Below are positions 7,724-16,800 of a DNA stretch of 24,817 nt, piece after piece. The notes below the pieces were generated by a model. The model saw only the letters and a program-made list of their open reading frames with translations. It was not told the origin of the DNA and did no database searches. The stretch comes from DATKZH01 sp035528065 (GTDB lineage Bacteria > Planctomycetota > Planctomycetia > Pirellulales > Thermoguttaceae): NCBI GenBank assembly GCA_035528065.1, contig DATKZH010000769.1:1-24817 (forward strand), in the 5' to 3' direction. Both the position numbers and the translations under genes were made by a program. Within the stretch, counting starts at the first letter, position 1. The number at the start of each line of letters is the position of its first letter.

Positions 7724-8874
7724 AAAAGAAAAAGGTGACAGCCACCTTTTGTGCGAAGCACCCTTCGGGCCGTTCCGGCAAAAGGTGGCTGTCACCTTTT
7801 GCCCGGCCGGCCGGCGCCCGTGGCTTCACTCTGATCGAGGTCCTATTGGCAACGGCGTTGGCCGTCACGTTGCTCTTGGCCTTGTGGAGCTTGTTCGGCA
7901 TCTACACGAGTCTGTTCACGGTCGGGCAGACCAAGACGGAGACCTCACAGCTCGCCCGATCGCTGCTGAAGCAGTTGGCCGACGATCTGCACAGCGCGAT
8001 CCAGGACCCGATCCCGGGCGCGCCGGCGAGGACCCGCACGTCCACGCCGCTTCGGCGGTTTGTGCTCAGCGGGTCGAGCGACCAGTTGCGGCTCGACGTC
8101 CTCCAGGTGACTCCGCTTCAGGGGAACCCGACGCCGGTGGGCGATTCGGAGCGGCTTGAGCAGGAGCCGTCGGCCGCCCGCGTGCCCGAGTTGCGGACCG
8201 TCTACTACACGTTTCAAGATCCGCTCGCCGCCACGGAGGCGACCGAGCCGGACGCACAAAACCTGCCCGGCCTGGTCCGCCGCGAGCTCGATTTCGAGAC
8301 CCCGCCCGACACGGACCCCGGCTTGGGCCCGAGCAGCGCATTGGCCGAGCTGGGAGCATCGGGCGGGGCGATTCCGGGTGGCGAGTTGGCGGACGAGTCC
8401 GGCGCGTCGGATCCGTCGGGGGCGGGAGTCGTCGACACGTCGATCACTTGGGTGCCCGAGGTCGTCCGGCTCAAGTTCCGCTACTTCGACGGCAGCGGCT
8501 GGACCGGCCAGTGGAACAGCCTATCCCGCAAATCGCTTCCCGTGGCGGTCGAGGTGACCATGCAACTGGGCACGGTCGCCCAATCCTCGGAGACGACCGG
8601 CGAGCCGGAACCGGGCGGAGTGGAGGAAACCGCCGATCTCGGCGAGGAGCTGGAAGCGGGGCTTGCGACGGAGCTGGTGGGTCCGACCTATCGTCTCGTG
8701 ATCGACGTTCCCGGCTCGCCGAAGCATGGCGCGCCGCAGAAGGTTCAACCGGTAACCGTGCGACCTGCGCCTCGCCCGGCCCCCCGTCGCATCCCGCCCC
8801 GGCCCCGACCGGCGCCGCCCTCGGGGCCCACGGTCCGCCCGCTAACCGATGAGTGGATGAGGACCCAGTCTTGA
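7720..8874 (+). CDS. gspJ: Minor pseudopilin GspJ with repeat element in its leader
   Basis: The ATG at 7720 overlaps the gspI stop (ATGA), giving 384 residues. The prepilin site is ARG|FTLIEVLLATALAV at Gly35/Phe36 with Glu5 conserved. The leader is unusually long, and its residues 4-27 are encoded by a 71-nt palindromic element (7730-7800). The mature part carries SQLARSLLKQLADDLHSAIQD and later VPEVVRLKFRYFDGSGW, a GspJ-like C-terminal strand pattern. At 384 residues it is nearly twice the family norm, owing to acidic insertions in the middle and a Pro/Arg-rich tail of about 45 residues (PAPRPAPRRIPPRPRPAPP). GspJ would pair with GspI and GspK at the pseudopilus tip. Confidence 0.88.
   Translation: MKKKKVTATFCAKHPSGRSGKRWLSPFARPAGARGFTLIEVLLATALAVTLLLALWSLFGIYTSLFTVGQTKTETSQLARSLLKQLADDLHSAIQDPIPGAPARTRTSTPLRRFVLSGSSDQLRLDVLQVTPLQGNPTPVGDSERLEQEPSAARVPELRTVYYTFQDPLAATEATEPDAQNLPGLVRRELDFETPPDTDPGLGPSSALAELGASGGAIPGGELADESGASDPSGAGVVDTSITWVPEVVRLKFRYFDGSGWTGQWNSLSRKSLPVAVEVTMQLGTVAQSSETTGEPEPGGVEETADLGEELEAGLATELVGPTYRLVIDVPGSPKHGAPQKVQPVTVRPAPRPAPRRIPPRPRPAPPSGPTVRPLTDEWMRTQS
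7730..7800. repeat. 71-nt palindromic element with 21-bp perfect arms inside gspJ
   Basis: The arms at 7730-7750 and 7780-7800 are perfect inverted copies of each other over 21 nt. Each arm is itself a hairpin: AAAAGGTG, a 5-nt loop, then CACCTTTT. The 29-nt centre is unrelated. The organisation (two inverted REP-like palindromes with a short spacer) resembles a REPIN. It is in frame within gspJ, directly after the start codon region. Confidence 0.85.
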
Positions 8875-10781
8875 CCGCCCGTGCCCACAACCCGCTCGCC
8901 CGACCTGCCCGACTGGAAAATGCGCGGCCGGGGTGTCACGCCCAGAACGAAGTGATGGGCGTGGGCGCCGAGGAAACACGCCCTTCGCTGCGCTCGGGGA
9001 CGTGCCGCCCCTCCGTCTCCCGGGCGGGGATCGTGCTGTTTGCCGTGATGGTCGTCATCGTGATGATCAGCCTGGCCGGGCTGAGTTTTGTGATGACGAT
9101 GTCGACCGAGAACAAGGCGGCTCACCTCTGCGGCGACGAGCTGCGGATCGAGCAGGTCGTGGCCTCCGGCGAGGAGTTGCTCAAGGCGTTTTCCGAGCTG
9201 TCACGGGACGAACGACAACAGGCGGGGGGATGTTTGGACAACGCGGATCTGTTTCGCGGTGTCCTGGTGGGCGACGACGAGCAGGGCGGGCGTCGCGCCC
9301 GGTTCAGCGTCGTCTCCCCGCGGATCGACGAGGACGAGATCACGGGCATCCGGTTTGGGGCGGAAAACGAGTCGGCCCGGCTGAACTTGCTCGTGTTGCC
9401 CCAGTGGGAAGAGGGGCAAGACGGCGCCGCGCGAGACGCCCTGATGAACCTGCCCGGCATGAACGAGCCGATCGCCGACGCGATCCTCGATTGGATCGAC
9501 GTCGACCCCACGCCCAGGGCGAACGGAGCAGAAGCCGAGTATTACTCGGGCCTGCGGCTGCCCTACCGCCCTCGCAACGGCGTCCCCACGTCGTTGGAGG
9601 AGCTGCTTCTGATTCGGGACGTCAGCCGGGAGTTGCTGTTCGGCGCCGACGCGGATTTCAACTACCAGGTCGAGACCGCAGAATCGCAGCTCGCTCTGGG
9701 CGGCACGGGAGCCGGCATGGAGCAAAGCGGCTTGCCTTGGGCATCGCTGTTGACCGTCTACAGCGCCGAGCGGAACACGAGCTACGAAGGAAAGCCCCGA
9801 ATCAACCTCAACGAGAAGGACCTGGCCGAGCTTCAGGAACAGCTCAACGACGTGCTCGACCCGGACTGGGTCAAGTTCATCATCGCCTATCGCCAGTTCG
9901 GCCCGTACGACGAGAACGCGCGATCCGGCCGGGAATTGGCGGGCGAGCGTCCCCTTTCACCGGGAGGTTCAGACCGGGCGGGACGAGCCAGATCCGCGTT
10001 GCCTCCTCGCACGGCGGAGACCATCCCCGAAATCGACCTTTCCCGGCCCCCAAGATTCAACCTCGACTCGGTCTTGGACCTCGTGGGCGTGCAGGTGCGC
10101 GTGCGCGTCCGCGACGAGCGCCCGGGCGACGGGCCCGTTGGCGACGGCCCCCCGCCCCACGGTTACGCCGACGACGCGTCTCCGCCCGACGCGTCCCCGC
10201 CCGGGCCTCGCCCGCCCCGGCCCCGCCGCCGCCCGACGCTGCTGATCGACAGTCCCTTCAAGGACGATCGCATCGCCATGCGCGACTACCTGTCGAAGCT
10301 GGTCGAGTCCACGACGGTCTCCGGCGACAAGGTCATCCGGGGGCGAATCAACGTGAACGAAGCGCCGCGGGCCGTGTTGCAGGGGGTCCCGGGTTTGGAG
10401 CGTGCCACGGTCGATCGAATCATTTCTGCGCGCGGCGTGCGGTCCGACCACGACGATCCCGAGCGACGGCACCCCACCTGGCTGCTGACCGAGGGGATCG
10501 TCGAGCTGGAGCAAATGAAGCTGCTGATGCCGTATCTGACCACGGGTGGCGACGTGTTTCGGGCCCAGGTGGTCGGCTATTTCGACGATTCGGGCCCTTC
10601 GGCCAGAGGGGAGGTCGTCGTCGACGGTACCAGTTCCCCGCCGCGGCAAGTATACTGGAAGGATCTGCGGCTCTTGGGGCGCGGGTACTCGCTGGAGACC
10701 CTCGGCGCCGAGCCCCCGGCGGGCGAAGCCGCCGACGCGACCGGGATTTCCGGCCCGGCGCTGCCTGCGCAGTTCGAGTGA
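8871..10781 (+). CDS. gspK: Minor pseudopilin GspK
   Basis: GspK caps the pseudopilus tip. I chose the TTG at 8871 (636 residues) because it overlaps the gspJ stop as TTGA, like the neighbouring junctions, and GAGGA lies 7 nt before it. A GTG at 8853 and an ATG at 8955 are alternatives. The membrane helix follows SRAG at residues 50-53: IVLFAVMVVIVMISLAGL, lacking Glu5, as is normal for GspK. The large globular domain has helix-hairpin-helix-like signatures LMNLPGMNEPIADAILDWID and INVNEAPRAVLQGVPGLERA typical of the T2SSK family. A long Pro/Arg/Asp-rich insertion (about residues 415-455) interrupts it. At 636 residues it is about twice the classical GspK (about 320). Confidence 0.9.
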   Translation: MTARAHNPLARPARLENARPGCHAQNEVMGVGAEETRPSLRSGTCRPSVSRAGIVLFAVMVVIVMISLAGLSFVMTMSTENKAAHLCGDELRIEQVVASGEELLKAFSELSRDERQQAGGCLDNADLFRGVLVGDDEQGGRRARFSVVSPRIDEDEITGIRFGAENESARLNLLVLPQWEEGQDGAARDALMNLPGMNEPIADAILDWIDVDPTPRANGAEAEYYSGLRLPYRPRNGVPTSLEELLLIRDVSRELLFGADADFNYQVETAESQLALGGTGAGMEQSGLPWASLLTVYSAERNTSYEGKPRINLNEKDLAELQEQLNDVLDPDWVKFIIAYRQFGPYDENARSGRELAGERPLSPGGSDRAGRARSALPPRTAETIPEIDLSRPPRFNLDSVLDLVGVQVRVRVRDERPGDGPVGDGPPPHGYADDASPPDASPPGPRPPRPRRRPTLLIDSPFKDDRIAMRDYLSKLVESTTVSGDKVIRGRINVNEAPRAVLQGVPGLERATVDRIISARGVRSDHDDPERRHPTWLLTEGIVELEQMKLLMPYLTTGGDVFRAQVVGYFDDSGPSARGEVVVDGTSSPPRQVYWKDLRLLGRGYSLETLGAEPPAGEAADATGISGPALPAQFE

Positions 10782-10802
10782 CGTCCTCCTGGAGACCCTC
10801 CC

Positions 10803-12452
10803 GTGGCGCGAATGCTGGCTGTGGACTGGGACCGACACGAAGCCCGCTACGTGCTGGGCACGACCGGCGCCGGGAAGGTGCAGGTCCACGCGGTGGGGGC
10901 CGTCTCGCTGGTCGACGTTGCCGAAGGCGGGAGCGAGCCGCAGCCCGACCTCAGCGGCTCGCTTGGGGCCGCCTTGGCCGACGAGAAGATCGGTCGACTG
11001 CCCGCCCTGGTTGGGGTGGAACGCTCCAGCATCGAGCTTCTCCATTTCACGCTCCCGCCGGCCAAAGACAGCGAGCTTCCCGTGCTGGTGGCCAACCAGG
11101 CGATGCGCGAGTCGCAGTTGATCGGCGAGCAATCGGTGATCGACTTCGTGCCCATCGACGACAACCCGGCGGCGCCACGGAACGTGATCGCCGCGGCCCT
11201 GTCTCCGGATGAGCGGGAGCGAATCCAAGCGACGTGCGCGGCCGCCGGACTCAAGCCCAGCCGGATGCTCCTGCGTCCCTTCGCCGCGGCTTCGCTGTTC
11301 GTTCGCACGGCTTCCCCGACCGAGGAGACCTATCTGTTGGTGAATCGGATCACCGACGAGGTGGACTTGACCATCGTGGTCGAGGGCAGGCCGGTCTTCT
11401 TCCGGACGGTCCGCCTGCCCGAGAATGCCGACGAAGCCCAGCTCACCGAGCGACTGCTGATGGAGATCAATCGCACGCTGGCCGCCGCGCCGCAGACCCA
11501 CTTGGGCGGCGAGACGGTCGAGTGCGTCTACCTCTTCGGCCGTGCCGACGACCATCAGAATCTGGCGGAACGGATCCGTGACGATCTATATCTCACGGCC
11601 AAGGTCTTCGATCCCTTCGAAGCCTTGCGCGTCGATGAGGAGCTGGTCCCGGAGGATTCCGGGCGGTTCGTCCCGCTGCTGGGGATGCTGTTGGACGAAG
11701 CCGCCGGCTGGCACGCCGTCGATTTTCTCCACCCTCGCGAGAAGCCCCGGCCGGTGAATCGCGCGCGGATCGCGGCAATCGCCGGCGCGGTGCTGGCGGC
11801 CGTGATCCTCGGCGCCGCCTACGAGCGATGGAGCACGTGGTCGGAGATCGACGCACAGTACGATGCGAAGAAAGAAGAGTACGACAAGCTCAAGAAGGCA
11901 ACCGCAAAGGCGGGCGACCTGAAGAAGCTCGTCGACGCGATCGAAGCCTGGAAAGCCCACGACGTGGTCTGGCTCGACGAGCTGAGAGACCTCTCCTTGC
12001 GGCTTCCGTCGTCGCGCGACGTGGTCCTTTCGGGCATGTCGCTGACTCTTTCGCAGTCCGGAGGCGGCACGATCGACTTCGAAGGCCTTATGCGGGCCCC
12101 GGGGGTATTGGTCAACCTGGAGAAGAAGATCCGGGACGAGTACCGACAGGTCCGCAGCAAGGGGGTTAGGGAGCGGAGGGGGGAGAAGGAGTACACCTGG
12201 ACCTTCGATACCTCGCTGTCGGTCAAGCGGCGCTCGCTGAAGGCCGAAGAGGCCGGGAAGGAACGCCGGTACGTCAGCCATCTTCCTCCGGAAGAACAGC
12301 TTGCCGCGAGATCGTCACAGAAGCAGCCCGCCGAAGAAGGCAAGACGCCCGGCGCCAAGTCGTCGAAAAGGCAGCCCGCCGAAGAAGGAGAAACGCTCGC
12401 CAAGGCGGGGGCGGCCAACGTGGTCGAGAAAGTCAAGAAGGCCTCCCAGTGA
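10803..12452 (+). CDS. gspL: GspL (PilM-like cytoplasmic domain plus PilN-like periplasmic domain)
   Basis: This is a 549-residue bitopic assembly protein that binds GspE and links it to the periplasmic parts. The GTG start at 10803 has GGAG 8 nt upstream; an ATG three codons later is possible. Residues 1-310 resemble the actin-like PilM/GspL fold (MLAVDWDRHEARYVLG at the start, then VNRITDEVDLTIVVEG). The transmembrane helix is at about 321-339 (RIAAIAGAVLAAVILGAAY). A coiled coil (about 350-375) and a PilN/GspL-like domain with VWLDELRDLSLRLP follow. The tail is Lys/Glu-rich with a 16-residue tandem repeat (SSQKQPAEEGKTPGAK / SSKRQPAEEGETLAKA). It overlaps the next gene by 4 nt (GTGA). It is longer than classical GspL (about 400). 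Confidence 0.88.
   Translation: MARMLAVDWDRHEARYVLGTTGAGKVQVHAVGAVSLVDVAEGGSEPQPDLSGSLGAALADEKIGRLPALVGVERSSIELLHFTLPPAKDSELPVLVANQAMRESQLIGEQSVIDFVPIDDNPAAPRNVIAAALSPDERERIQATCAAAGLKPSRMLLRPFAAASLFVRTASPTEETYLLVNRITDEVDLTIVVEGRPVFFRTVRLPENADEAQLTERLLMEINRTLAAAPQTHLGGETVECVYLFGRADDHQNLAERIRDDLYLTAKVFDPFEALRVDEELVPEDSGRFVPLLGMLLDEAAGWHAVDFLHPREKPRPVNRARIAAIAGAVLAAVILGAAYERWSTWSEIDAQYDAKKEEYDKLKKATAKAGDLKKLVDAIEAWKAHDVVWLDELRDLSLRLPSSRDVVLSGMSLTLSQSGGGTIDFEGLMRAPGVLVNLEKKIRDEYRQVRSKGVRERRGEKEYTWTFDTSLSVKRRSLKAEEAGKERRYVSHLPPEEQLAARSSQKQPAEEGKTPGAKSSKRQPAEEGETLAKAGAANVVEKVKKASQ
12312..12407 (+). repeat. 48-bp tandem repeat in the 3' end of gspL
   Basis: Two adjacent 48-nt units (12312-12359 and 12360-12407) share gcagcccgccgaagaagg and encode the two 16-residue Lys/Glu-rich repeats at the GspL C-terminus. 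The repeat lies in a low-complexity tail and is probably a tolerated slippage duplication. Confidence 0.75.
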
Positions 12453-13444
12453 GCAAAGCAGCCGCGACCAACCCGACGGCGAACAAGTACCGCCGATACG
12501 CTCTGGCGGCAATATTCGGTCTCTTGGTGCTCTATTTCGGGGGCGAGTGGGTCTGGAGAACCGTGCTCGAGGGCCCGATCGAGAAGAAACGACAGGCTTA
12601 CGATAAGCTGCTGGAAGCAAAGAAGAAGAAAGAGAAAGAGTGGGAAGGCTTCAAGGAGGGCGCACGGAAGCTGGCCGAATGGAGAAAGCAATCCCTGCCT
12701 TCCGACACCGAAGTGGCCCGCTCGCTCTATCAGGCCTGGCTGCTTCAGTTGGTCGTCGAGTACGTCAAGTTGGACAGCCCCAGCGTCAGCCCGGGTGAGC
12801 CGTTGAGTCGGCAGGGACGATTCTACGCGATTCCGTTCTCGGTGCGGGGGCGAGGAACGCTCGATCAGTTGACGAAATTCCTGTTCGCGTTCTACCGGAC
12901 GGATCTTCTGCATCAGATCCGTTCGCTGAACGTTACCCCGTTGGGCAACTCCGAGCAGCTCGACTTGGCGATATCGATCGAAACGCTCGTGCTCCCCGGC
13001 GCGGGACCGGAACTGGACAAGGACCTTGGGGAGGAGGAACGGCAGGAGACGATCATCGCCGATTTCCAGCAGCGTGCCTCCCACGTGTCCCAGCGGCTTG
13101 CCTCCCTCACCCTGGCCAAGTACACCCCCCCTACAATGGACGACTACCAGCCGATCGCCCGCCGCAATCTGTTCGGCGTCGGCAGCGACCCGGATCCCAC
13201 CGACTACGCGTACCTGACGTTCATCAGCTCGGTCAACGGCGAGCCGGAGGTGTGGTTCACCCTGCGAGCGACGGACGAGACGCTGAAACTGCGTGAGGGG
13301 GACAGTCTCCGGATCGGCAACTTCACCGGCACGATCGCCGAGATCGAAGGCAGCGACGTGATCCTCGAATCGGAAGGCGAACGCTGGCTCTTGACCCTGG
13401 GCGAGAAGCTCACCGACGCCTTCGCCCTCCCGCCCGAGTTCTGA
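12449..13444 (+). CDS. GspM/PilO-like and GspC/PilP-like fusion protein
   Basis: This 331-residue protein has a GTG start overlapping the gspL stop. It has a short cytoplasmic N-terminus, a membrane helix at about residues 16-36 (YALAAIFGLLVLYFGGEWVW), a strongly charged coiled coil (about 44-78) and a PilO/GspM-like ferredoxin-type region (about 85-205) containing RFYAIPFSVRGRGTLDQLTK. After a linker, residues about 233-331 start YQPIARRNLFG, the signature preceding the HR domain of GspC, and continue as a beta-rich domain (LREGDSLRIGNFTGTIAEI). GspC-HR/PilP domains contact the secretin periplasmic domains, so this protein could bridge platform and channel. A separate GspC gene is absent from the window, which supports the fusion reading. 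The homology is remote and by pattern only. Confidence 0.75.
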   Translation: MSKAAATNPTANKYRRYALAAIFGLLVLYFGGEWVWRTVLEGPIEKKRQAYDKLLEAKKKKEKEWEGFKEGARKLAEWRKQSLPSDTEVARSLYQAWLLQLVVEYVKLDSPSVSPGEPLSRQGRFYAIPFSVRGRGTLDQLTKFLFAFYRTDLLHQIRSLNVTPLGNSEQLDLAISIETLVLPGAGPELDKDLGEEERQETIIADFQQRASHVSQRLASLTLAKYTPPTMDDYQPIARRNLFGVGSDPDPTDYAYLTFISSVNGEPEVWFTLRATDETLKLREGDSLRIGNFTGTIAEIEGSDVILESEGERWLLTLGEKLTDAFALPPEF

Positions 13445-13802
13445 ACGCGACCCGCGCCCGTGGCGCGCCATGTGCGGCGGAAAAGCGTGTTTGGGGAGCA
13501 GAGAGGCTCCCCAGGGCACCACCGTCTCGCAATGCCTCCCAACAAGGGCGCGGCGAGCACCGTGCATAAGCTCCATCTTACCAGAGAGTTACGGCGTTCG
13601 GCTCGCTTCTTTCGGACGGCCGCGAGGTTCTTGCCCCTCGCTGGGGCGCGCCCGGCGGCGCTGCTGGCCGCCCCAGTTGGGCGGGCGGCAATCTGCGCTA
13701 ACTGCTCTTGAATCGAACGTCAAGAATTTATAGCATCCCACCGCCTTTCCCTTTCGGCGTTTTCGCGCCGCGTCTGACAATACCTCTTTTGGGCGAAGTT
13801 CA
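13445..13802 (+). other. gspM/C-gspD intergenic region with hairpins and possible promoter
   Basis: This 358-nt stretch has no supported gene. A perfect 8-bp stem TGGGGAGC/GCTCCCCA (13492-13499, 13506-13513) lies 47 nt after the preceding stop and could attenuate or terminate without a U-tract. Further arms CTGGGGCG/CGCCCCAG occur at 13641-13648 and 13669-13676. An AT-rich patch holds TTGAAT (13708-13713) and TATAGC (13729-13734) with a 15-nt spacer, a weak promoter candidate that would give gspD its own transcript. There is no clear ribosome site before the gspD GTG. Confidence 0.4.
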
Positions 13803-16800
13803 GTGAAATCGTCACTCGAACGACCGGGCCCGGTTTGGCTCCGCGCCTGCGTGCGCCTCGCTGCGTGCTCGCTGCTCGCGTTGGCATTCTGTGTTTCGGC
13901 AGGTGCCCAAACCGACGCGGGCGGGGACTACGAGGTCTACCCGCTCCGGTACAAGTCGGCGGCCGACGTGGAGAAGATGCTCGCGGAGATGCTCTCCGAC
14001 CTGGGAGGAGCCACCCACGTGGTGGCCGATCTCCGCCGCAACCAGATCCTGCTCCGCGGACCCGAACAGGCCCACCGGATCGCTCGCGAGCTGGTCGACT
14101 CGGTCGATCATCCCCCGGGCGCCAAGGCCTCGACCAAACCCGTGGTCAAGGTCAAGGGGTATCCTTGCCCCAAGAGCCGACTGGCCGACGTGGCGGAGCA
14201 GTTGCGATTGCGCTTTGCGGACCGCGGGGGCGTGCGTATCGCGGGCGATCCGCAGTCGTCGCAGCTATTAGTGCTGGCGCCGATTGAAGTCCACGAGCTG
14301 ATCGCCCGAGAGCTTGCCACGGTGGGCGTGGGAGGCGCAGGCAGCGCGGCCAACGCGAAGTCGCTGGCCAAGCAGGTGCCGGGCGAGCAGTTCGTCGGGT
14401 TGGTCTATTCGCAGGTCGATCGGATCGAGCCGCAGTTGCTGCGGCTTCTGGGCTCGCGCCTGGAGCCGCGTCCCAACCGGCCGCCTGGCCGGCCCGACTA
14501 CCTGTTCGTCGACGCCGCGGGACGGCGCGTCGAGCTGACCGTGGACCGGAAGGGGAACGGCATCTTGATCGTCGGCACCCAGGCGCTGGTCCGGCAATTC
14601 GTGCTTCTGGTCCACGCCCTGGACGCGTTGGAAGGCCCCCAGCAAGAGCCCGGCCGAACGGTCCGCATCGTCCCGGTGCACCGGGCCGATCCGACCAAAG
14701 TTCGCCAGGCCGTCGAGGCCTATCGGAGCGGAACCGGTGATCGAGGAAGCCAGCGGCGCGGGTCCGGACAACCCACGGTTCCCGGAAAACAGAGCCCGGC
14801 AAAAGAAGGGATGGGGTGGAGCGATCGCTCAAACCCCGGGGGCGTCGAGCTGGTCCAGTATGCGGTCCCGTCGGAGGGAGCCGGCGCCGAGCCGAGCGGC
14901 CGAGCCGCGGTCGAGGCCATTCCGACCACCGAAGAAGAGCTGAAGGCGCTGGAGGCAGAGCGAGATCGGCTCCGCGAGCTGGGCGAGGACGTGGACATCG
15001 AAACGCTCCCCGACCTCAACGTGATCATCCTCCGCGGTCGCGATCGCGACATCGACGAGGTCAGTCGGATCATTGCCGAAATCGAGCGCCTCAGCGCGAT
15101 CGCCGAGCCGGTGATCTACGTCTACGCGCTGGAGCACGTATCCAGCGCAGGACTGCTGGAGATCATCGAGCTGGTTGCCGAAGACGTGGCCGGCGGTCGC
15201 CAAGGGAGCGTGCACATCACCGACCTGGTCAAACCGAACGCGATTCTATTGATCGGTTGGGGGGAGGCACTCGAAGCGATCAAGGAGCTGATCGCCAGAC
15301 TGGACCAGCCCGTCGCGCCGCAGACGCAGCTCCGCCTGTTTCCGCTGAAAAACGCGGCCGCCTCGGCGGTCAGCTCGACCATCGATGGATTCTTCTCCGA
15401 GCGCAGCGGTCTGGGGCCGCGGGTGGACATCGACGCCGACGAGCGAACGAACTGCCTCATCGTGCGGGCTGCGCCCCGAGACATGGGCGAGGTGGAGCTG
15501 TTGGTCAACCAGTTCGACCGGGCGGATAGCGACGCGGTGATGCAGACCCGCACCCACAAGCTGAAGCATGCCCTGGCCGCCGACGTGGCCGCCACGCTCC
15601 AGGACGCAATCACCGCCGCGGCCGGCGGGCCCGGCGGGCCCGGGGATCGCAAGTCGGCGGTCCTGGAGCTGCTCAGCGCCGACGTGGAGGGGCAGCGGCT
15701 GGTGAAATCGGGCCTTCTGAACGACGTGCAGATCACCCCCGATTCCCACACGAACACGTTGATCATCACCGCCCCGGCCGAAAGCATGGACCTGCTAATG
15801 GCCCTGATCCAAGAGCTTGATTCTCCCACCGGGGTCGCGCAGATCAACGTCTTCGAGATCGTCAACGGGGACGCGAACAGCCTGATCGAGATGTTCCGCA
15901 ACCTGTTGCCTTCCCAGGCGGGCACGGCCGGGCCGCAGTTGGCCGGCGCCGAAGGCGAGACGACGCTGGTGCCCGTCCGGTTTGCCGTCGACGTCCGCAC
16001 CAACAGCATCATCGCCACCGGCTCGGAGGGCGACCTGGCGATCATCGAGGCCCTTTTGCTGCGGTTGGATGCCGAGGAGGTCGAGCAGCGCAAGAACACC
16101 GTCTATCGGTTGAAGAACTCCTTTGCGGGCGACGTGGCGGAAGCGATCAACGAGTTCCTGCGGAGTGAGCGCGCCGTGGAGATGGCCGCTGCCGGGACGG
16201 AAAGCCCCTTCCGGCAGATCGAGCGCGAGGTGGTCGTCGTGCCCGAGCTGGTCACCAACTCGCTCATCATCAGCGCCACCCCTCGCTTCTACGACGAGAT
16301 CGAAGAACTGGTCGAACAGCTCGACGAGGCCCCGGCGCAAGTGGTGATCCAGGTGGTGATCGCCGAAGTGTTGCTCGACAGCATGGACGAGTTCGGCGTC
16401 GAGTTGGGTATCCAGGATTCCCTGCTCTTCGACCGCAGCCTGTTGGGCGATTTGATCACGACGACGAGAACGATTCAGCAATCCACTGACCAGGGCATTG
16501 TGACGGTCACCGAAGACATCATTCAGTCAGCAACCAACACCCCGGGCTTTGACTTCAACAACAATCCGCTGGGGAACAGCGGGAGCGACCGGTCGATTGC
16601 CAGGTCGGGCAACGTGGCCGGCCAGGCCCTGTCCAGCTTCGCGTTGGGCCGACTCAACAGCGAGTCGGGCTACGGCGGCCTCGTCCTGTCGGCTTCCAGC
16701 GAGGGCATCAGCGTGCTGATCCGGGCCTTGGAGGAAAGGTCACGGATCGACATCCTCGGCCGGCCCCAAATCATGACCCTCGACAACCAGCCGGCCTACA

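Noticed and set aside
8933..11212. Rightward open frame of 759 codons in another frame over gspK and gspL
   Set aside because: Arg-rich shadow of two real genes; no domain features.
9969..11555. Leftward open frame of 528 codons opposite gspK and gspL
   Set aside because: Low-complexity His/Arg/Asp-rich product spanning two well-supported forward genes; an antisense shadow.
2613..13444. Locus read as a type IV pilus system
   Set aside because: GspE/F and the PilM/N/O-like parts are shared with type IV pili, but the GspG calcium-loop motif, the H-I-J-K pseudopilin series and a GspK with T2SSK motifs point to type II secretion.
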